Shown in pieces: positions 1 to 8,774 of a stretch of DNA of 34,562 nt. A program made the translations under genes and the position numbers. Positions within the stretch are counted from its first letter, which is position 1. Each line of letters starts with the position of its first letter. Source of the DNA: Betaproteobacteria bacterium. Its GTDB lineage: Bacteria; Pseudomonadota; Gammaproteobacteria; Burkholderiales; SG8-41. The notes beneath the pieces are model-generated. The model searched no databases. It worked only from the letters and a program-made list of their open reading frames with translations, and was not told the origin of the DNA. The stretch lies in the NCBI GenBank assembly GCA_029883965.1, contig JAOUIN010000002.1:1-34562 (forward strand), read 5' to 3'.

Positions 1-218
1 ATGGCCACGCGCTTAAGATCTGGCAGGCCGAACCGGTGTCTGCGGCACCGGCTCCGCCCGGCACTTTGCTGCAAGTGACCGACGAAGGCATCGTGGTCGC
101 GACGGGAGTCGGGGCAGTTCGCCTGCTCGAACTGCAGCGCGCCGGCGGCAGGCGCCTGCCGAGCAAACAATTTCTCGCCGGCATGGCCATGCATACTGGC
201 ACCTGTTTTGACACCTGA
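1..218 (+). CDS. fmt: Methionyl-tRNA formyltransferase, C-terminal end (partial)
   Basis: Open from the window edge in the frame starting at base 3, with a TGA stop at 216-218. The visible residues begin GHALKIWQAEPV, typical of the C-terminal OB-like domain of Fmt, and continue with a GTLL...GIVVATG...L.LLELQRAGG pattern and an LAG..M.TG ending. Fmt formylates initiator Met-tRNA with 10-formyl-tetrahydrofolate in the cytoplasm. The N-terminal catalytic domain lies upstream of the window. The next gene, rsmB, begins 18 bases later, and fmt followed by rsmB is a common proteobacterial order, which supports the call although only about 70 residues are visible. Confidence 0.85.
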   Translation, partial: GHALKIWQAEPVSAAPAPPGTLLQVTDEGIVVATGVGAVRLLELQRAGGRRLPSKQFLAGMAMHTGTCFDT

Positions 219-236
219 AACGCGGGAGCGCAGAGC

Positions 237-1526
237 TTGAGCATGGAGCGCGTGCAATGCCTGGCTGCTGCGATTATTGCCCGGGTACTGTCAGGTCGCA
301 GTCTGGATGCTGAACTGGCGGCGGCTTGGCGGAACGAACCCGCGCTGACACCCCAGCAACGCGGCGGTGTACAGGATCTGGCGTACGGCGTCTTGCGTCA
401 CCTCGGAAATCTCGACGGAATCATCGGCCGGCTGTTGCGGAACCCGCTGACTGACGCGCCGGTGCGCCATCTGCTGCTGGTCGCGCTCTACCAGTTGAGC
501 CATACCAAAGCTCGTGCGTATACCATTGTGGATCATGCAGTGCCTGCCTGCGCCAGTATCGGATATCCGCGAGCCCAGGGGCTGGTCAACGCAGTCTTGC
601 GCAACTACCTGCGGCGACGCGCAGAAATTGATGTTGCTGTCGCGGCGACGGATGAAGGGCGCTATTCCTATCAGACCTGGTGGCTAGCCAAACTGGCCGC
701 CCAGTATCCGCGGAACTATCGGGCCATCCTTGAGGCCGGGAATGTTCGTCCGCCCCTGACGCTGCGGGTCAATCGCCGGCGTATCGCGCGTGACGACTAT
801 ATCGAATTGCTGGGGCGTGAACTGATTGCGGCGCGCCCCGTCGGCCGTTACGGGCTCATCGTTGACAAGCCCCGGCCGGTTGCGCAGCTTCCAGGTTTTG
901 CCGAGGGGCAGGTTTCGGTACAGGATGCCGGTGCGCAATTGGCGGCCGAACTGCTGGATGTGTATGACGGGATGCGGGTTCTGGATGCATGCGCGGCGCC
1001 CGGCGGCAAAACCGCACATCTGCTGGAACTGGCCGACCTGGATCTTACGGCAGTCGACGTTAACGAGGAGCGGCTGCAGCGGATTGCGGAAAATCTGGCG
1101 CGCCTTTCGCTGCACGCACACCTGCTGTGTGCTGATGCCGAGCAGCCGGAACAGTGGCAGGGCGCCGCGCCGTTTGACCGGATCCTCGCCGACGTTCCGT
1201 GTACGGCGTCAGGCGTAGTGCGCCGACATCCGGATATCAAATGGTTGCGCCAGCCACGGGATGTTCAGGCGCTTGCAATCAGGCAGACGCGTATTCTCGA
1301 TACGCTTTGGCAGTTGCTTCGCAGAGGTGGTAAATTGCTGTATGCGACGTGCTCTGTTTTTACCGAAGAGAATAACGGGCAAGTCGAACACTTTATTGCC
1401 CGTCATCCTGATGCGCGGCGGCTGTTGCTTCCGCCGCTTGCTGACGGCATAGAACACATCGACGGCCAACTTCTTCCCGACGTCGCGCATGATGGTTTTT
1501 TCTACGCCCTACTGGAAAAAAATTAA
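237..1526 (+). CDS. rsmB: 16S rRNA (cytosine(967)-C5)-methyltransferase RsmB
   Basis: SAM-dependent enzyme that makes m5C967 in 16S rRNA. The N-terminal third is a NusB-like RNA-binding domain (QQRGGVQDLAYGVLR, residues about 40-55). The C-terminal domain has the SAM motif DACAAPGGKTAH (from residue 250), the DVPCTASG motif with Cys322, and the ATCSVF motif with Cys372, giving the two cysteines used by m5C methyltransferases. The length of 429 residues matches E. coli RsmB. The start is either TTG at 237 or ATG at 243; both give essentially the same protein. The 3' end overlaps the next gene by 38 bases, suggesting translational coupling. Confidence 0.95.
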   Translation: MSMERVQCLAAAIIARVLSGRSLDAELAAAWRNEPALTPQQRGGVQDLAYGVLRHLGNLDGIIGRLLRNPLTDAPVRHLLLVALYQLSHTKARAYTIVDHAVPACASIGYPRAQGLVNAVLRNYLRRRAEIDVAVAATDEGRYSYQTWWLAKLAAQYPRNYRAILEAGNVRPPLTLRVNRRRIARDDYIELLGRELIAARPVGRYGLIVDKPRPVAQLPGFAEGQVSVQDAGAQLAAELLDVYDGMRVLDACAAPGGKTAHLLELADLDLTAVDVNEERLQRIAENLARLSLHAHLLCADAEQPEQWQGAAPFDRILADVPCTASGVVRRHPDIKWLRQPRDVQALAIRQTRILDTLWQLLRRGGKLLYATCSVFTEENNGQVEHFIARHPDARRLLLPPLADGIEHIDGQLLPDVAHDGFFYALLEKN

Positions 1527-2070
1527 GCTGCTTGCGCTGCTGCCGGCGTTTTTGCTGGCGGCGCTCCCGGCATTTGCTGCGCAAACGCACGGCATAGAAG
1601 TGCGCCGCGCGGTATTTATCGCGGCGGATGAACACTATGTCCTTGAAACCGACATCGACATCATTCTGTCGCCGCCGCTTGAGGAGGCGCTGCACAAAGG
1701 CATTTCGCTGTATTTTCTGCTTGAATTCGAACTGGTCCGCTCCCGCTGGTACTGGTTCAACGAGAAAGCGATCGCCAATCAGCAGCAGTACCGGTTGTCA
1801 TTCAATGCGCTTACCCGCCAGTACCGAATCGGCATCGGCGCGTTCTATCAGAACTTTCCTACTCTGACAGAAGCGCTGGAAGTCATGAGCAAGGTACGGC
1901 GGCGCGAGGACATCGAGCCCGGCGTACTCAGCAAGGGCACAAGCTATGTCGCGGGTTTGCGGTTGCGGCTGGACACGTCGCAGTTGCCGAAGCCGTTCAA
2001 TCTCAATGCCCTGGGGTCACGCGAATGGAGCCTGGGATCCGAATGGTATCGCTGGACGGTGACACCATGA
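1489..2070 (+). CDS. DUF4390 domain protein, secreted or membrane-anchored
   Basis: A 193-residue protein with an N-terminal signal sequence: Lys-Lys, then a hydrophobic run LLALLPAFLLAALPAFA, with probable cleavage after AFA. The mature part is rich in beta-strand and aromatic residues (LLEFELVRSRWYWF; YRLSFNALTRQYRI; RLRLDTSQLPKPFN), the pattern of the DUF4390 family that sits between rsmB and an ntrY-like kinase in betaproteobacteria. The start overlaps rsmB by 38 bases, and the stop TGA overlaps the ATG of the kinase gene (ATGA at 2067-2070), so the three are probably cotranscribed. The biochemical role is unknown; a periplasmic partner of the adjacent kinase is possible but only inferred from position. 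Confidence 0.8.
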   Translation: MMVFSTPYWKKIKLLALLPAFLLAALPAFAAQTHGIEVRRAVFIAADEHYVLETDIDIILSPPLEEALHKGISLYFLLEFELVRSRWYWFNEKAIANQQQYRLSFNALTRQYRIGIGAFYQNFPTLTEALEVMSKVRRREDIEPGVLSKGTSYVAGLRLRLDTSQLPKPFNLNALGSREWSLGSEWYRWTVTP

Positions 2071-4256
2071 CCACCTTGGCCAACGGCAAACCCATGCATG
2101 CGGGCGCCGTCATGCGCTATCTGCTGCTCTCATGTGTCGGGCTCGGCGTTGCCGCGGTGTTCCTTCTGGCCTCGGTCAGCACGAATTCGGCGCTGTTCTC
2201 CGAGTACTACCCTGCGCTGCTCACGATCAACCTGATTATCGCGCTGTTGCTCGCGGGCATGGTCACATATCAGCTGATCAGCCTGCGGCGGCGGCTCAAG
2301 GCAGGCGTCTTCGGTGCCAAACTGACATTGCGCCTGGTGATGTTGTTTGCATTGATGGCGGTCCTGCCGGGCGCATTGATCTACGGCGTGTCGGTGCAAT
2401 TCGTATCCCAAAGTATCGAATCATGGTTCGAGGTGCGGCTGGACGGCGCGCTGGAGAGCGGGCTCAATCTCGGTCGTGGCACGCTGGATGGCCGCCTGGT
2501 CGAGCTCGCGTCTAAAGCCGAGGCAATGGCATCGACGCTGTCAATACGTCCGACCGCAGAACACATTACGGCGCTTCATGTTTTGCGTGAGCAGGCGGCC
2601 GTTGATGAAGCGACGTTGTTTACTGCGCGCGGAAAAATAATCGTATTCTCCCGAAACGACCAGAGCAGCCTTGTTCCTGAAGCCCCCAGCGCCGCGGCGC
2701 TACGCCAAATTCGCCTGCAAAAAACCTACAGCGTCATCGAGTCCATTCCGGATCGCGGCCTTTATCTGCGCGCGCTGGCTCCGGTCAACGTGCCCTCACT
2801 GGCCGAGGACACCCGAGTGCTGCAGTTGCTGCAACCGGTGCCGAAGCAGATCGCGCGGGATGCCGAGATCGTGCAGGCGGGGTATCGCGAATATCAGGAG
2901 TTGCAGCTTTCCCGGCGCGGGCTCAAGCGCCTGTACGCGATTACCCTGACATTGACCCTGTTGCTGTCGCTGCTGTCGGCGCTGGGGTTGGCGTTTGTGT
3001 TATCCAATCGCCTGTCTGCTCCGCTGAGCGCCCTTGTCGAGGGCACACGCGCGGTGGCACAAGGCGATTTCAGTCGCCGCGCCGCAGTGGCCAGTCGCGA
3101 TGAACTGGGTCAGCTGACCCAGTCTTTCAACAGCATGACCCTGCAGCTTGCCGAAGCGCAGTCGCGCGTCGAGCGTAATCAGGCGCAGGTCGCACATGCC
3201 AAAACGTATCTCGAAAGTGTATTGGCGCATCTGTCTGCCGGAGTGCTGACTTTCGATCGCAGTTTAAGTTTGCGTTCGGCAAATCCCAGCGCCTCCCAGA
3301 TTCTGGATATGGATTCCGCTTTGTTGCTCGGCACCGGCGCTCAGAACTGGGCGGGGATCAATCCGACACTGGCGCCGCTGGCACGAGAGGTGGTGGAGGC
3401 GTTTGGTCTTGCCGATGCCGGGGAGTGGCAGCGTCAGGTCGAGCGCGAGGTAAAGGGCGGGACACAAGTGCTGCTGCTGCGCGGAACGCGGTTTGGCGAA
3501 GGCAGCGATACCGGTCTGATCGTCGTGTTCGATGACGTGACCCAGCTGCTGCAGGCACAGCGCGATGCAGCCTGGGCGGAGGTTGCCCGCCGTCTTGCCC
3601 ATGAAATCAAGAATCCGTTGACGCCGATCCAGCTGTCGGCGGAACGCATGCAACTCAAGCTGGCACCAAAACTTTCAACAGGAGATGCTGAAATTCTGGT
3701 GCGCTCAACCGAGACTATCGTCAGCCAGGTCGCCGCCCTGAAACGCATGGTAGATGCATTCAGCCAGTATGCGCGGACGCCGGAACCCGCGTTGCGCGCG
3801 CTGGATCTCAACGGACTGATCCGGGAAGTGCTGATGCTGTACGAGTCGCTGGGTTCGAGTATAAGACTCGATCTTGCCCCCGATCTGCCGCCGGTACACG
3901 GGGACTCCACTCAGATCCGGCAGGTCATTCATAATCTGTTGCAGAATGCACAGGATGCTCTTGCCGGTACCGAGAAGCCGCGGATCGAAATTGTAACTGC
4001 TGTGCGCGCCGGTCGAGCCGAACTCTCGGTGACGGACAATGGCACCGGCTTTCCGGAGCACCTGATGAAGCGCGCATTTGAGCCTTATGTAACGACCAAA
4101 CCGCGCGGCACCGGACTGGGCCTGTCGATCGTGCGGAAAATAATCGACGAGCATCACGGTGAAGTGGAAATTTCGAATGTTGTTCCACACGGTGCGCGTG
4201 TGGTTATCGTGTTCCCTGCTGCTGCGAGCGGGAGCGGGGAGCGTACTGCAGCGTAA
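2067..4256 (+). CDS. ntrY: NtrY-family sensor histidine kinase
   Basis: A 729-residue membrane kinase. The N-terminus has several hydrophobic segments (YLLLSCVGLGVAAVFLLAS; LLTINLIIALLLAGMVTYQ; MLFALMAVLPGALIYGVSV), then an extracytoplasmic region and another membrane helix near residue 300 (LTLTLLLSLLSALGLAFVL). A HAMP domain (LVEGTRAVAQGDFSRR), a PAS-like segment, a HisKA domain with the phospho-acceptor His512 in RRLAHEIKNPLTP, and a HATPase domain with NLLQNAQDAL, VTDNGTGFP and GTGLGLSIV follow. I chose ATG 2067, which overlaps the upstream stop, over an in-frame upstream codon at 2025 that would overlap further and has no visible ribosome site. It pairs with the response regulator 19 bases downstream. 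NtrY/NtrX systems have been linked to nitrogen and redox control; the signal here is unknown. Confidence 0.9.
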   Translation: MTTLANGKPMHAGAVMRYLLLSCVGLGVAAVFLLASVSTNSALFSEYYPALLTINLIIALLLAGMVTYQLISLRRRLKAGVFGAKLTLRLVMLFALMAVLPGALIYGVSVQFVSQSIESWFEVRLDGALESGLNLGRGTLDGRLVELASKAEAMASTLSIRPTAEHITALHVLREQAAVDEATLFTARGKIIVFSRNDQSSLVPEAPSAAALRQIRLQKTYSVIESIPDRGLYLRALAPVNVPSLAEDTRVLQLLQPVPKQIARDAEIVQAGYREYQELQLSRRGLKRLYAITLTLTLLLSLLSALGLAFVLSNRLSAPLSALVEGTRAVAQGDFSRRAAVASRDELGQLTQSFNSMTLQLAEAQSRVERNQAQVAHAKTYLESVLAHLSAGVLTFDRSLSLRSANPSASQILDMDSALLLGTGAQNWAGINPTLAPLAREVVEAFGLADAGEWQRQVEREVKGGTQVLLLRGTRFGEGSDTGLIVVFDDVTQLLQAQRDAAWAEVARRLAHEIKNPLTPIQLSAERMQLKLAPKLSTGDAEILVRSTETIVSQVAALKRMVDAFSQYARTPEPALRALDLNGLIREVLMLYESLGSSIRLDLAPDLPPVHGDSTQIRQVIHNLLQNAQDALAGTEKPRIEIVTAVRAGRAELSVTDNGTGFPEHLMKRAFEPYVTTKPRGTGLGLSIVRKIIDEHHGEVEISNVVPHGARVVIVFPAAASGSGERTAA

Positions 4257-4275
4257 AATGCAGGCATAAATACAT

Positions 4276-5529
4276 ATGCGACAAATTCTTGTAGTAGACG
4301 ACGAAATCGGCATTCGTGAACTGTTGTCGGAAATCCTGTCTGACGAAGGCTACGATGTTCAGCTGGCGGAAAACGCAGGAGCAGCACGCGCTTTTCGCAG
4401 CCGGGTACGGCCGGACCTTGTCCTGCTCGATATCTGGATGCCGGACACGGACGGAATTACGCTGCTCAAGGAGTGGGCCAGCAGCGGTCAACTGACGATG
4501 CCGGTGGTAATGATGTCGGGCCACGGCACGATCGACACGGCAGTCGAGGCATCGCGCATAGGGGCCTACGATTTTCTTGAGAAACCCATCGCACTGCAGA
4601 AACTGCTGGCGACCGTGGGGCGCGCCATTACCCGGGGTGAGCAGCGACCGCACGCCGCGGCGTCACTGGGCGTGCTGGGGCGCACGCCGGTGATGCAGGA
4701 AATCAAGCAACGCCTTGAGCGCATTGCGGTCAGCCGGGCGCCGGTTCTGATCCAGGGCCCACCGGGCTGCGCATTCGAAGCCTGCGCGCGTGCACTGCAT
4801 GCGCCCAGCAATCCGTGGAGCGTTGTCGATCAAGGCAGTCAGATGGTCGAGGCACCGCTGGATCTGCTTCATGCCGCGCGCGGCGGCACGTTGTTTGTGC
4901 GGGATGTCGCCGAGCTCAACAAACTGGAGCAACGCGGACTGCTCGTGTTGCTGTCGCAGGCGGAACGTTACAACGTACGCGTGATTTGCGGCTCAACGCG
5001 TCCGCTCCCGGCGTTGGTGGCGAACGGCGATTTTGATGATCGTGTTTATCAGATGCTCGGCTCCACGACCATACAGCTGCCGCCATTGCGCGAGCAACGC
5101 GACGATATTCCGGAGCTCGCGAGTGTGCTGCTTAACGACATGGTGGAACAGAAACTGGTCGTGCCCCGGCAATTCAGTACAGCGGCACTCAATACGCTGC
5201 GCAACTACGACTGGCCAGGCAACATGTCCGAGCTGCGCAGCGTGGTTCAGACGCTGGCCAACACCGCGATTGGTGAGCATATATCCCTTGAGGAAACCCA
5301 GCGGGCGCTGCCGCAGGCAGCTGCGCCGAATGCGGCGGCTGCCCTGCAGCTTGATGCACCGTTGCGCGAAGCGCGCGATGCGTTTGAGCGTACTTATTTC
5401 GAGTATCACCTGGCGCGGGAGGGCGGCAACATCAGCCGCGTAGCGGACGCGGCCGGACTGGAGCGTACGCATTTGTATCGCAAGCTCAAGCACTTGGGTA
5501 TCAAGACCTCCCGCAAAACCGACGACTGA
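4276..5529 (+). CDS. ntrX: NtrX-family response regulator with a degenerate AAA+ domain
   Basis: 417 residues. The receiver domain (1-120) is intact: acidic Asp8/Asp9, phospho-acceptor Asp52 (LLDIWMPD), Thr/Ser and Lys positions in MMSGHG and FLEKP. The C-terminus has a Fis-type helix-turn-helix (ISRVADAAGLERTHLYRKL). Between them the sigma54-activator domain is recognisable but broken. The Walker A position reads GPPGCAFE (161-168), with no GK(T/E). Walker B reads GGTLFVRD (203-210) instead of LFLDE. The GAFTGA loop and about 40 surrounding residues are missing, and WPGNVREL has become WPGNMSEL (Ser318 for Arg). It therefore probably binds DNA under phospho-control without acting as a sigma54 ATPase. 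It is cotranscribed with ntrY. Confidence 0.9.
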   Translation: MRQILVVDDEIGIRELLSEILSDEGYDVQLAENAGAARAFRSRVRPDLVLLDIWMPDTDGITLLKEWASSGQLTMPVVMMSGHGTIDTAVEASRIGAYDFLEKPIALQKLLATVGRAITRGEQRPHAAASLGVLGRTPVMQEIKQRLERIAVSRAPVLIQGPPGCAFEACARALHAPSNPWSVVDQGSQMVEAPLDLLHAARGGTLFVRDVAELNKLEQRGLLVLLSQAERYNVRVICGSTRPLPALVANGDFDDRVYQMLGSTTIQLPPLREQRDDIPELASVLLNDMVEQKLVVPRQFSTAALNTLRNYDWPGNMSELRSVVQTLANTAIGEHISLEETQRALPQAAAPNAAAALQLDAPLREARDAFERTYFEYHLAREGGNISRVADAAGLERTHLYRKLKHLGIKTSRKTDD

Positions 5530-5577
5530 AGCGGGCTTAGCGGCCGTCGGTTCTCGCATCAACAGCGGGCCTGCCGC

Positions 5578-5583
5578 TATAAT
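5578..5583 (+). promoter_or_regulatory. Candidate -10 element upstream of tkt
   Basis: A perfect TATAAT lies 40 bases before the tkt ATG and just after a 5-bp hairpin (AGCGG 5564-5568 with CCGCT 5574-5578). No good TTGACA-like -35 is seen at 16-18 bases upstream, so only the -10 is supported. It would start the tkt-gap-pgk-pyk-fba transcript after the ntrX stop at 5529. Confidence 0.4.
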
Positions 5584-5623
5584 TGCGGCTTTCCGCGACA
5601 TCATTCCATCAGGATTGCAAGTC

Positions 5624-7627
5624 ATGAATTCCCGACCCGAGTTGGCGAATGCGCTGCGCGCGTTGGCCATGGATGCTGTGCAACAGGCCAACTCCGGCCA
5701 TCCCGGCATGCCCATGGGCATGGCGGAAATCGCCGAAGCCCTTTGGCATCGCCACCTGCGCCATAATCCGGCCAATCCGCAGTGGGCCAATCGCGACCGC
5801 TTCGTGCTGTCGAACGGCCACGGCTCCATGCTGCTCTATGGTTTGCTGCATCTGACCGGCTACGATCTGCCGATCGATGAACTCAAGCGGTTCCGCCAAC
5901 TGCATTCGAAGACGCCGGGTCACCCCGAGTACGGCATGGCGCCGGGCATAGAAACCACGACGGGTCCGCTGGGCCAGGGTTTGGCGAACGCGGTTGGCAT
6001 GGCCATTGCCGAGCGTGTGCTTGCCGATAGCTTCAATCGTGAGGGCCATGACATCGTCGATCATCGTACCTACGCATTCCTTGGCGACGGCTGCCTGATG
6101 GAAGGGATCTCGCACGAAGCCTGCTCCCTCGCCGGCACACTGGGCCTGCGTAAGCTGATTGCGCTGTACGACGACAACGGCATCTCCATAGACTCCGAAA
6201 AAGCACAATTAAAACAATGGTTTACGGATAACACACCACAGCGTTTTGCGGCTTACGGCTGGAATGTCATCTACGGGGTAGACGGCCATGACACCGATGC
6301 TGTGGATGTCGCAATCCGGCAGGCGCAGGCTGAGACCCGCCGGCCCACATTGATCTGTTGCAAGACCGTGATCGGAAAAGGCGCACCGAAGAAACAGAAC
6401 ACCGGCGGGGCACACGGTGCGCCGCTGGGCCCTGAAGAAATCGCAGCGACTCGCGCCGCCATAGGCTGGCCACACGCGCCGTTCGAAATTCCCGAAGCCG
6501 TGCGTGCCGAATGGAACGCGCGGGATCGCGGCGCGGCACTCGAGTCGGAGTGGAGCCGGAAGTTTGCCGCGTACGCGGCGGCGCATCCGGATGCCGCAGC
6601 TGACTTTCAGCGGCGCATGGCCGGCAGCTTGCCGGAGAACTGGGCGGGGCACCGTGATGCGTTTATTGCGCAGACCGTGCAGAAAGCTGAAACGATAGCC
6701 ACGCGCAAAGCTTCGCAGAACGCAATCGAAGGTCTGGCGCCGGCGTTGCCTGAGCTGATCGGCGGTTCGGCGGACCTGGCCGGCTCCAATCTGACATTGT
6801 GGTCCGGCTCAAAAGGCGTGAGTGCAGCCAACGGCGGCAATTACATTTATTTCGGTGTACGTGAATTCGGCATGGCCGCGATCTGCAACGGCATTGCCCT
6901 GCACGGCGGACTGATTCCCTATCACGCCACTTTTCTCGTGTTCTCGGACTACGCGCGCAATGCGCTGCGCATGGCAGCGTTGATGAAGCAGCGTGTTGTC
7001 TGTGTGTTTACCCATGATTCGATCGGTCTCGGGCAGGACGGTCCTACCCACCAGCCGGTGGAACATGCCGCGTCGCTGCGGCTGATGCCGAACATGAATG
7101 TGTGGCGGCCCTGCGATACGGTTGAGGTTGCGGCGGCCTGGGCACACGCGATCGAACATCGTGAAGGACCGTCCAGTCTGCTGTTGTCACGGGACGCGTT
7201 GCCGTTCCAGCAACGCAGCGCCGAGCAGCTTGCCGCGATAGCGCGGGGAGGTTATGTCCTCGCGGAGTCCGCGGGCGGCGTGCCACGCGCGGTGATCATT
7301 GCCACCGGCTCGGAAGTCGCCGTGGCGCTCGCCGCACAAAAAACGCTGGCTGCGGAGAACATTGCTGTGAGGGTAGTTTCGATGCCCTGCACGGAAGTCT
7401 TCGACCGGCAGGATGCGGCCTGGCGTGACATGGTGCTGCCGCGCGGCGTGCCGCGTGTTGCGGTCGAGGCGGGCGTCACGGATTACTGGCGCAAGTATGT
7501 CGGACTCGAGGGTGCGGTCATCGGCATCGATCGCTATGGTGAATCCGCGCCTGCGGGCGAACTGTTCAAGTTTTTCGGCATCACCGGTGACCATGTCTCG
7601 GCGGCGGTGCGGAGTGTGGTGGCGTAA
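5624..7627 (+). CDS. tkt: Transketolase
   Basis: Thiamine-diphosphate enzyme that moves two-carbon ketol units between sugar phosphates in the pentose phosphate (or Calvin) pathway. 667 residues, full family length. Visible motifs are the N-terminal DAVQQANSGHPGMPMG substrate/cofactor region, SNGHGSMLLYG, the ThDP-binding GDGCLMEGISHEA followed by DDNGISID, and in the Pyr domain FGVREFGMAAICNG and THDSIGLGQDGPTHQPVEH. I chose ATG 5624, 9 bases after AGGA at 5611-5614; the in-frame TTG at 5615 is too close to that site. It is the first gene of a sugar-phosphate operon; gap follows after 41 bases. Confidence 0.96.
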   Translation: MNSRPELANALRALAMDAVQQANSGHPGMPMGMAEIAEALWHRHLRHNPANPQWANRDRFVLSNGHGSMLLYGLLHLTGYDLPIDELKRFRQLHSKTPGHPEYGMAPGIETTTGPLGQGLANAVGMAIAERVLADSFNREGHDIVDHRTYAFLGDGCLMEGISHEACSLAGTLGLRKLIALYDDNGISIDSEKAQLKQWFTDNTPQRFAAYGWNVIYGVDGHDTDAVDVAIRQAQAETRRPTLICCKTVIGKGAPKKQNTGGAHGAPLGPEEIAATRAAIGWPHAPFEIPEAVRAEWNARDRGAALESEWSRKFAAYAAAHPDAAADFQRRMAGSLPENWAGHRDAFIAQTVQKAETIATRKASQNAIEGLAPALPELIGGSADLAGSNLTLWSGSKGVSAANGGNYIYFGVREFGMAAICNGIALHGGLIPYHATFLVFSDYARNALRMAALMKQRVVCVFTHDSIGLGQDGPTHQPVEHAASLRLMPNMNVWRPCDTVEVAAAWAHAIEHREGPSSLLLSRDALPFQQRSAEQLAAIARGGYVLAESAGGVPRAVIIATGSEVAVALAAQKTLAAENIAVRVVSMPCTEVFDRQDAAWRDMVLPRGVPRVAVEAGVTDYWRKYVGLEGAVIGIDRYGESAPAGELFKFFGITGDHVSAAVRSVVA

Positions 7628-7668
7628 GGTATCGGTAGATTTTTTTAACACAATATTCTGGGGGCGTC

Positions 7669-8667
7669 ATGGCAATCAAGGTAGGCATCAACGGATTCGG
7701 CCGCATCGGCCGGATGGTGTTCCGGGCGGCGGTGCAGGATTTTCCCGACATTGAAGTGGTCGGCATCAACGATCTGCTTGAGCCGGACTATCTGGCGTAC
7801 ATGCTGCGCCACGATTCCGTGCATGGCCGCTTCAAGGGCGACATCTCCGTCTCGGGCAACACGCTGGTCGTCAACGGCAAGAAAATTCGCCTGACTGCAG
7901 TCAAGGATCCAGCTGAGCTGAAATGGAATGAAATCGGCGCTGACGTGGTGATCGAGTCCACCGGCCTGTTCCTGGACAAGGCCAGCGCACAGAAGCACCT
8001 CACGGCCGGCGCGAAGAAAGTGATCATGTCCGCGCCGTCCAAGGATGACACCCCGATGTTTGTCTACGGCGTCAATGACAAGACCTACGCCGGACAGGCG
8101 ATCATCTCGAACGCATCGTGCACGACCAATTGCCTGGCGCCGGTGGCCAAGGTGCTGAACGACAAATGGGGCATCAAACGCGGCCTGATGACCACCGTGC
8201 ATGCGGCGACGGCGACGCAGAAGACTGTCGATGGGCCGTCGAACAAGGATTGGCGGGGCGGTCGCGGCATACTCGAGAACATCATTCCCTCCTCCACCGG
8301 CGCGGCCAAGGCCGTCGGCGTGGTGATTCCGGAATTGAACAAGAAACTCACGGGCATGGCGTTCCGCGTACCGACTTCGGACGTGTCGGTGGTTGACCTG
8401 ACGGTCGAACTCAACAAACCCGCGACCTATGCCGAAATCTGCGCCGAAATGAAGTCGCAGTCGGCCGGCGCGATGAAGGGTGTGCTGGGTTATACCGAAG
8501 ACAAGGTGGTGTCGACGGATTTCCGAGACGAAACTTGCACCTCGGTGTTCGACGCCGAAGCCGGCATCGCGCTGGATCCCACGTTTGTGAAAGTCGTGTC
8601 GTGGTACGACAATGAATGGGGTTACTCAAGTAAAGTGCTGGAAATGGTGCGCGTGGTTGCGAAGTAA
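7669..8667 (+). CDS. gap: Glyceraldehyde-3-phosphate dehydrogenase, type I
   Basis: 332 residues. It oxidises glyceraldehyde-3-phosphate to 1,3-bisphosphoglycerate with a nicotinamide cofactor. The N-terminal Rossmann fold reads VGINGFGRIGRMVFRAA, followed by VVGINDL, whose Asp is usual for NAD-preferring enzymes. The catalytic Cys151 is in SNASCTTNCLAP; the phosphate-binding and active-site His region TTVHAATATQKTVDGPS and the C-terminal SWYDNEWGYS are complete. The ribosome site is a G-rich GGGGGCG just before ATG 7669. It sits in the same operon as pgk, which uses its product. Confidence 0.97.
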   Translation: MAIKVGINGFGRIGRMVFRAAVQDFPDIEVVGINDLLEPDYLAYMLRHDSVHGRFKGDISVSGNTLVVNGKKIRLTAVKDPAELKWNEIGADVVIESTGLFLDKASAQKHLTAGAKKVIMSAPSKDDTPMFVYGVNDKTYAGQAIISNASCTTNCLAPVAKVLNDKWGIKRGLMTTVHAATATQKTVDGPSNKDWRGGRGILENIIPSSTGAAKAVGVVIPELNKKLTGMAFRVPTSDVSVVDLTVELNKPATYAEICAEMKSQSAGAMKGVLGYTEDKVVSTDFRDETCTSVFDAEAGIALDPTFVKVVSWYDNEWGYSSKVLEMVRVVAK

Positions 8668-8681
8668 AGAACGAAAAGCAG

Positions 8682-8749
8682 GCGTCCAGAGGACGCTGAG
8701 AACACAGGGAACTTCACAGGGTTCCAGACTTTCACAGTGTCCTCTGTGA
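8682..8749. repeat. Intergenic inverted-repeat element between gap and pgk
   Basis: Three small hairpins follow one another: GCGTCC-AGA-GGACGC (8682-8696), GGAAC-8 nt-GTTCC (8708-8725) and TCACAG-TGTCCT-CTGTGA (8732-8749). The outer arms also pair with each other: CAGAGGACGCTG (8687-8698) with CAGTGTCCTCTG (8735-8746), 12 positions with one G-T pair, enclosing the middle hairpin. The 107-base gap is otherwise empty apart from the pgk ribosome site AAAAGGTG (8763-8770). It resembles short palindromic repeats scattered between genes in many bacteria, or an mRNA-processing structure in the operon. Confidence 0.6.
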
Positions 8750-8774
8750 GCCGTGCGGCAAAAAAGGTGTTGAC

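Noticed and set aside
848..1240. Long open frame on the minus strand within rsmB, and similar antisense frames elsewhere (for example 10331-11176, 18792-19913, 12556-13602)
   Set aside because: They lie entirely opposite well-identified genes, have skewed residue composition (Arg/Ser/His-rich) typical of reading GC-rich genes in the wrong frame, and no start signals or family motifs.
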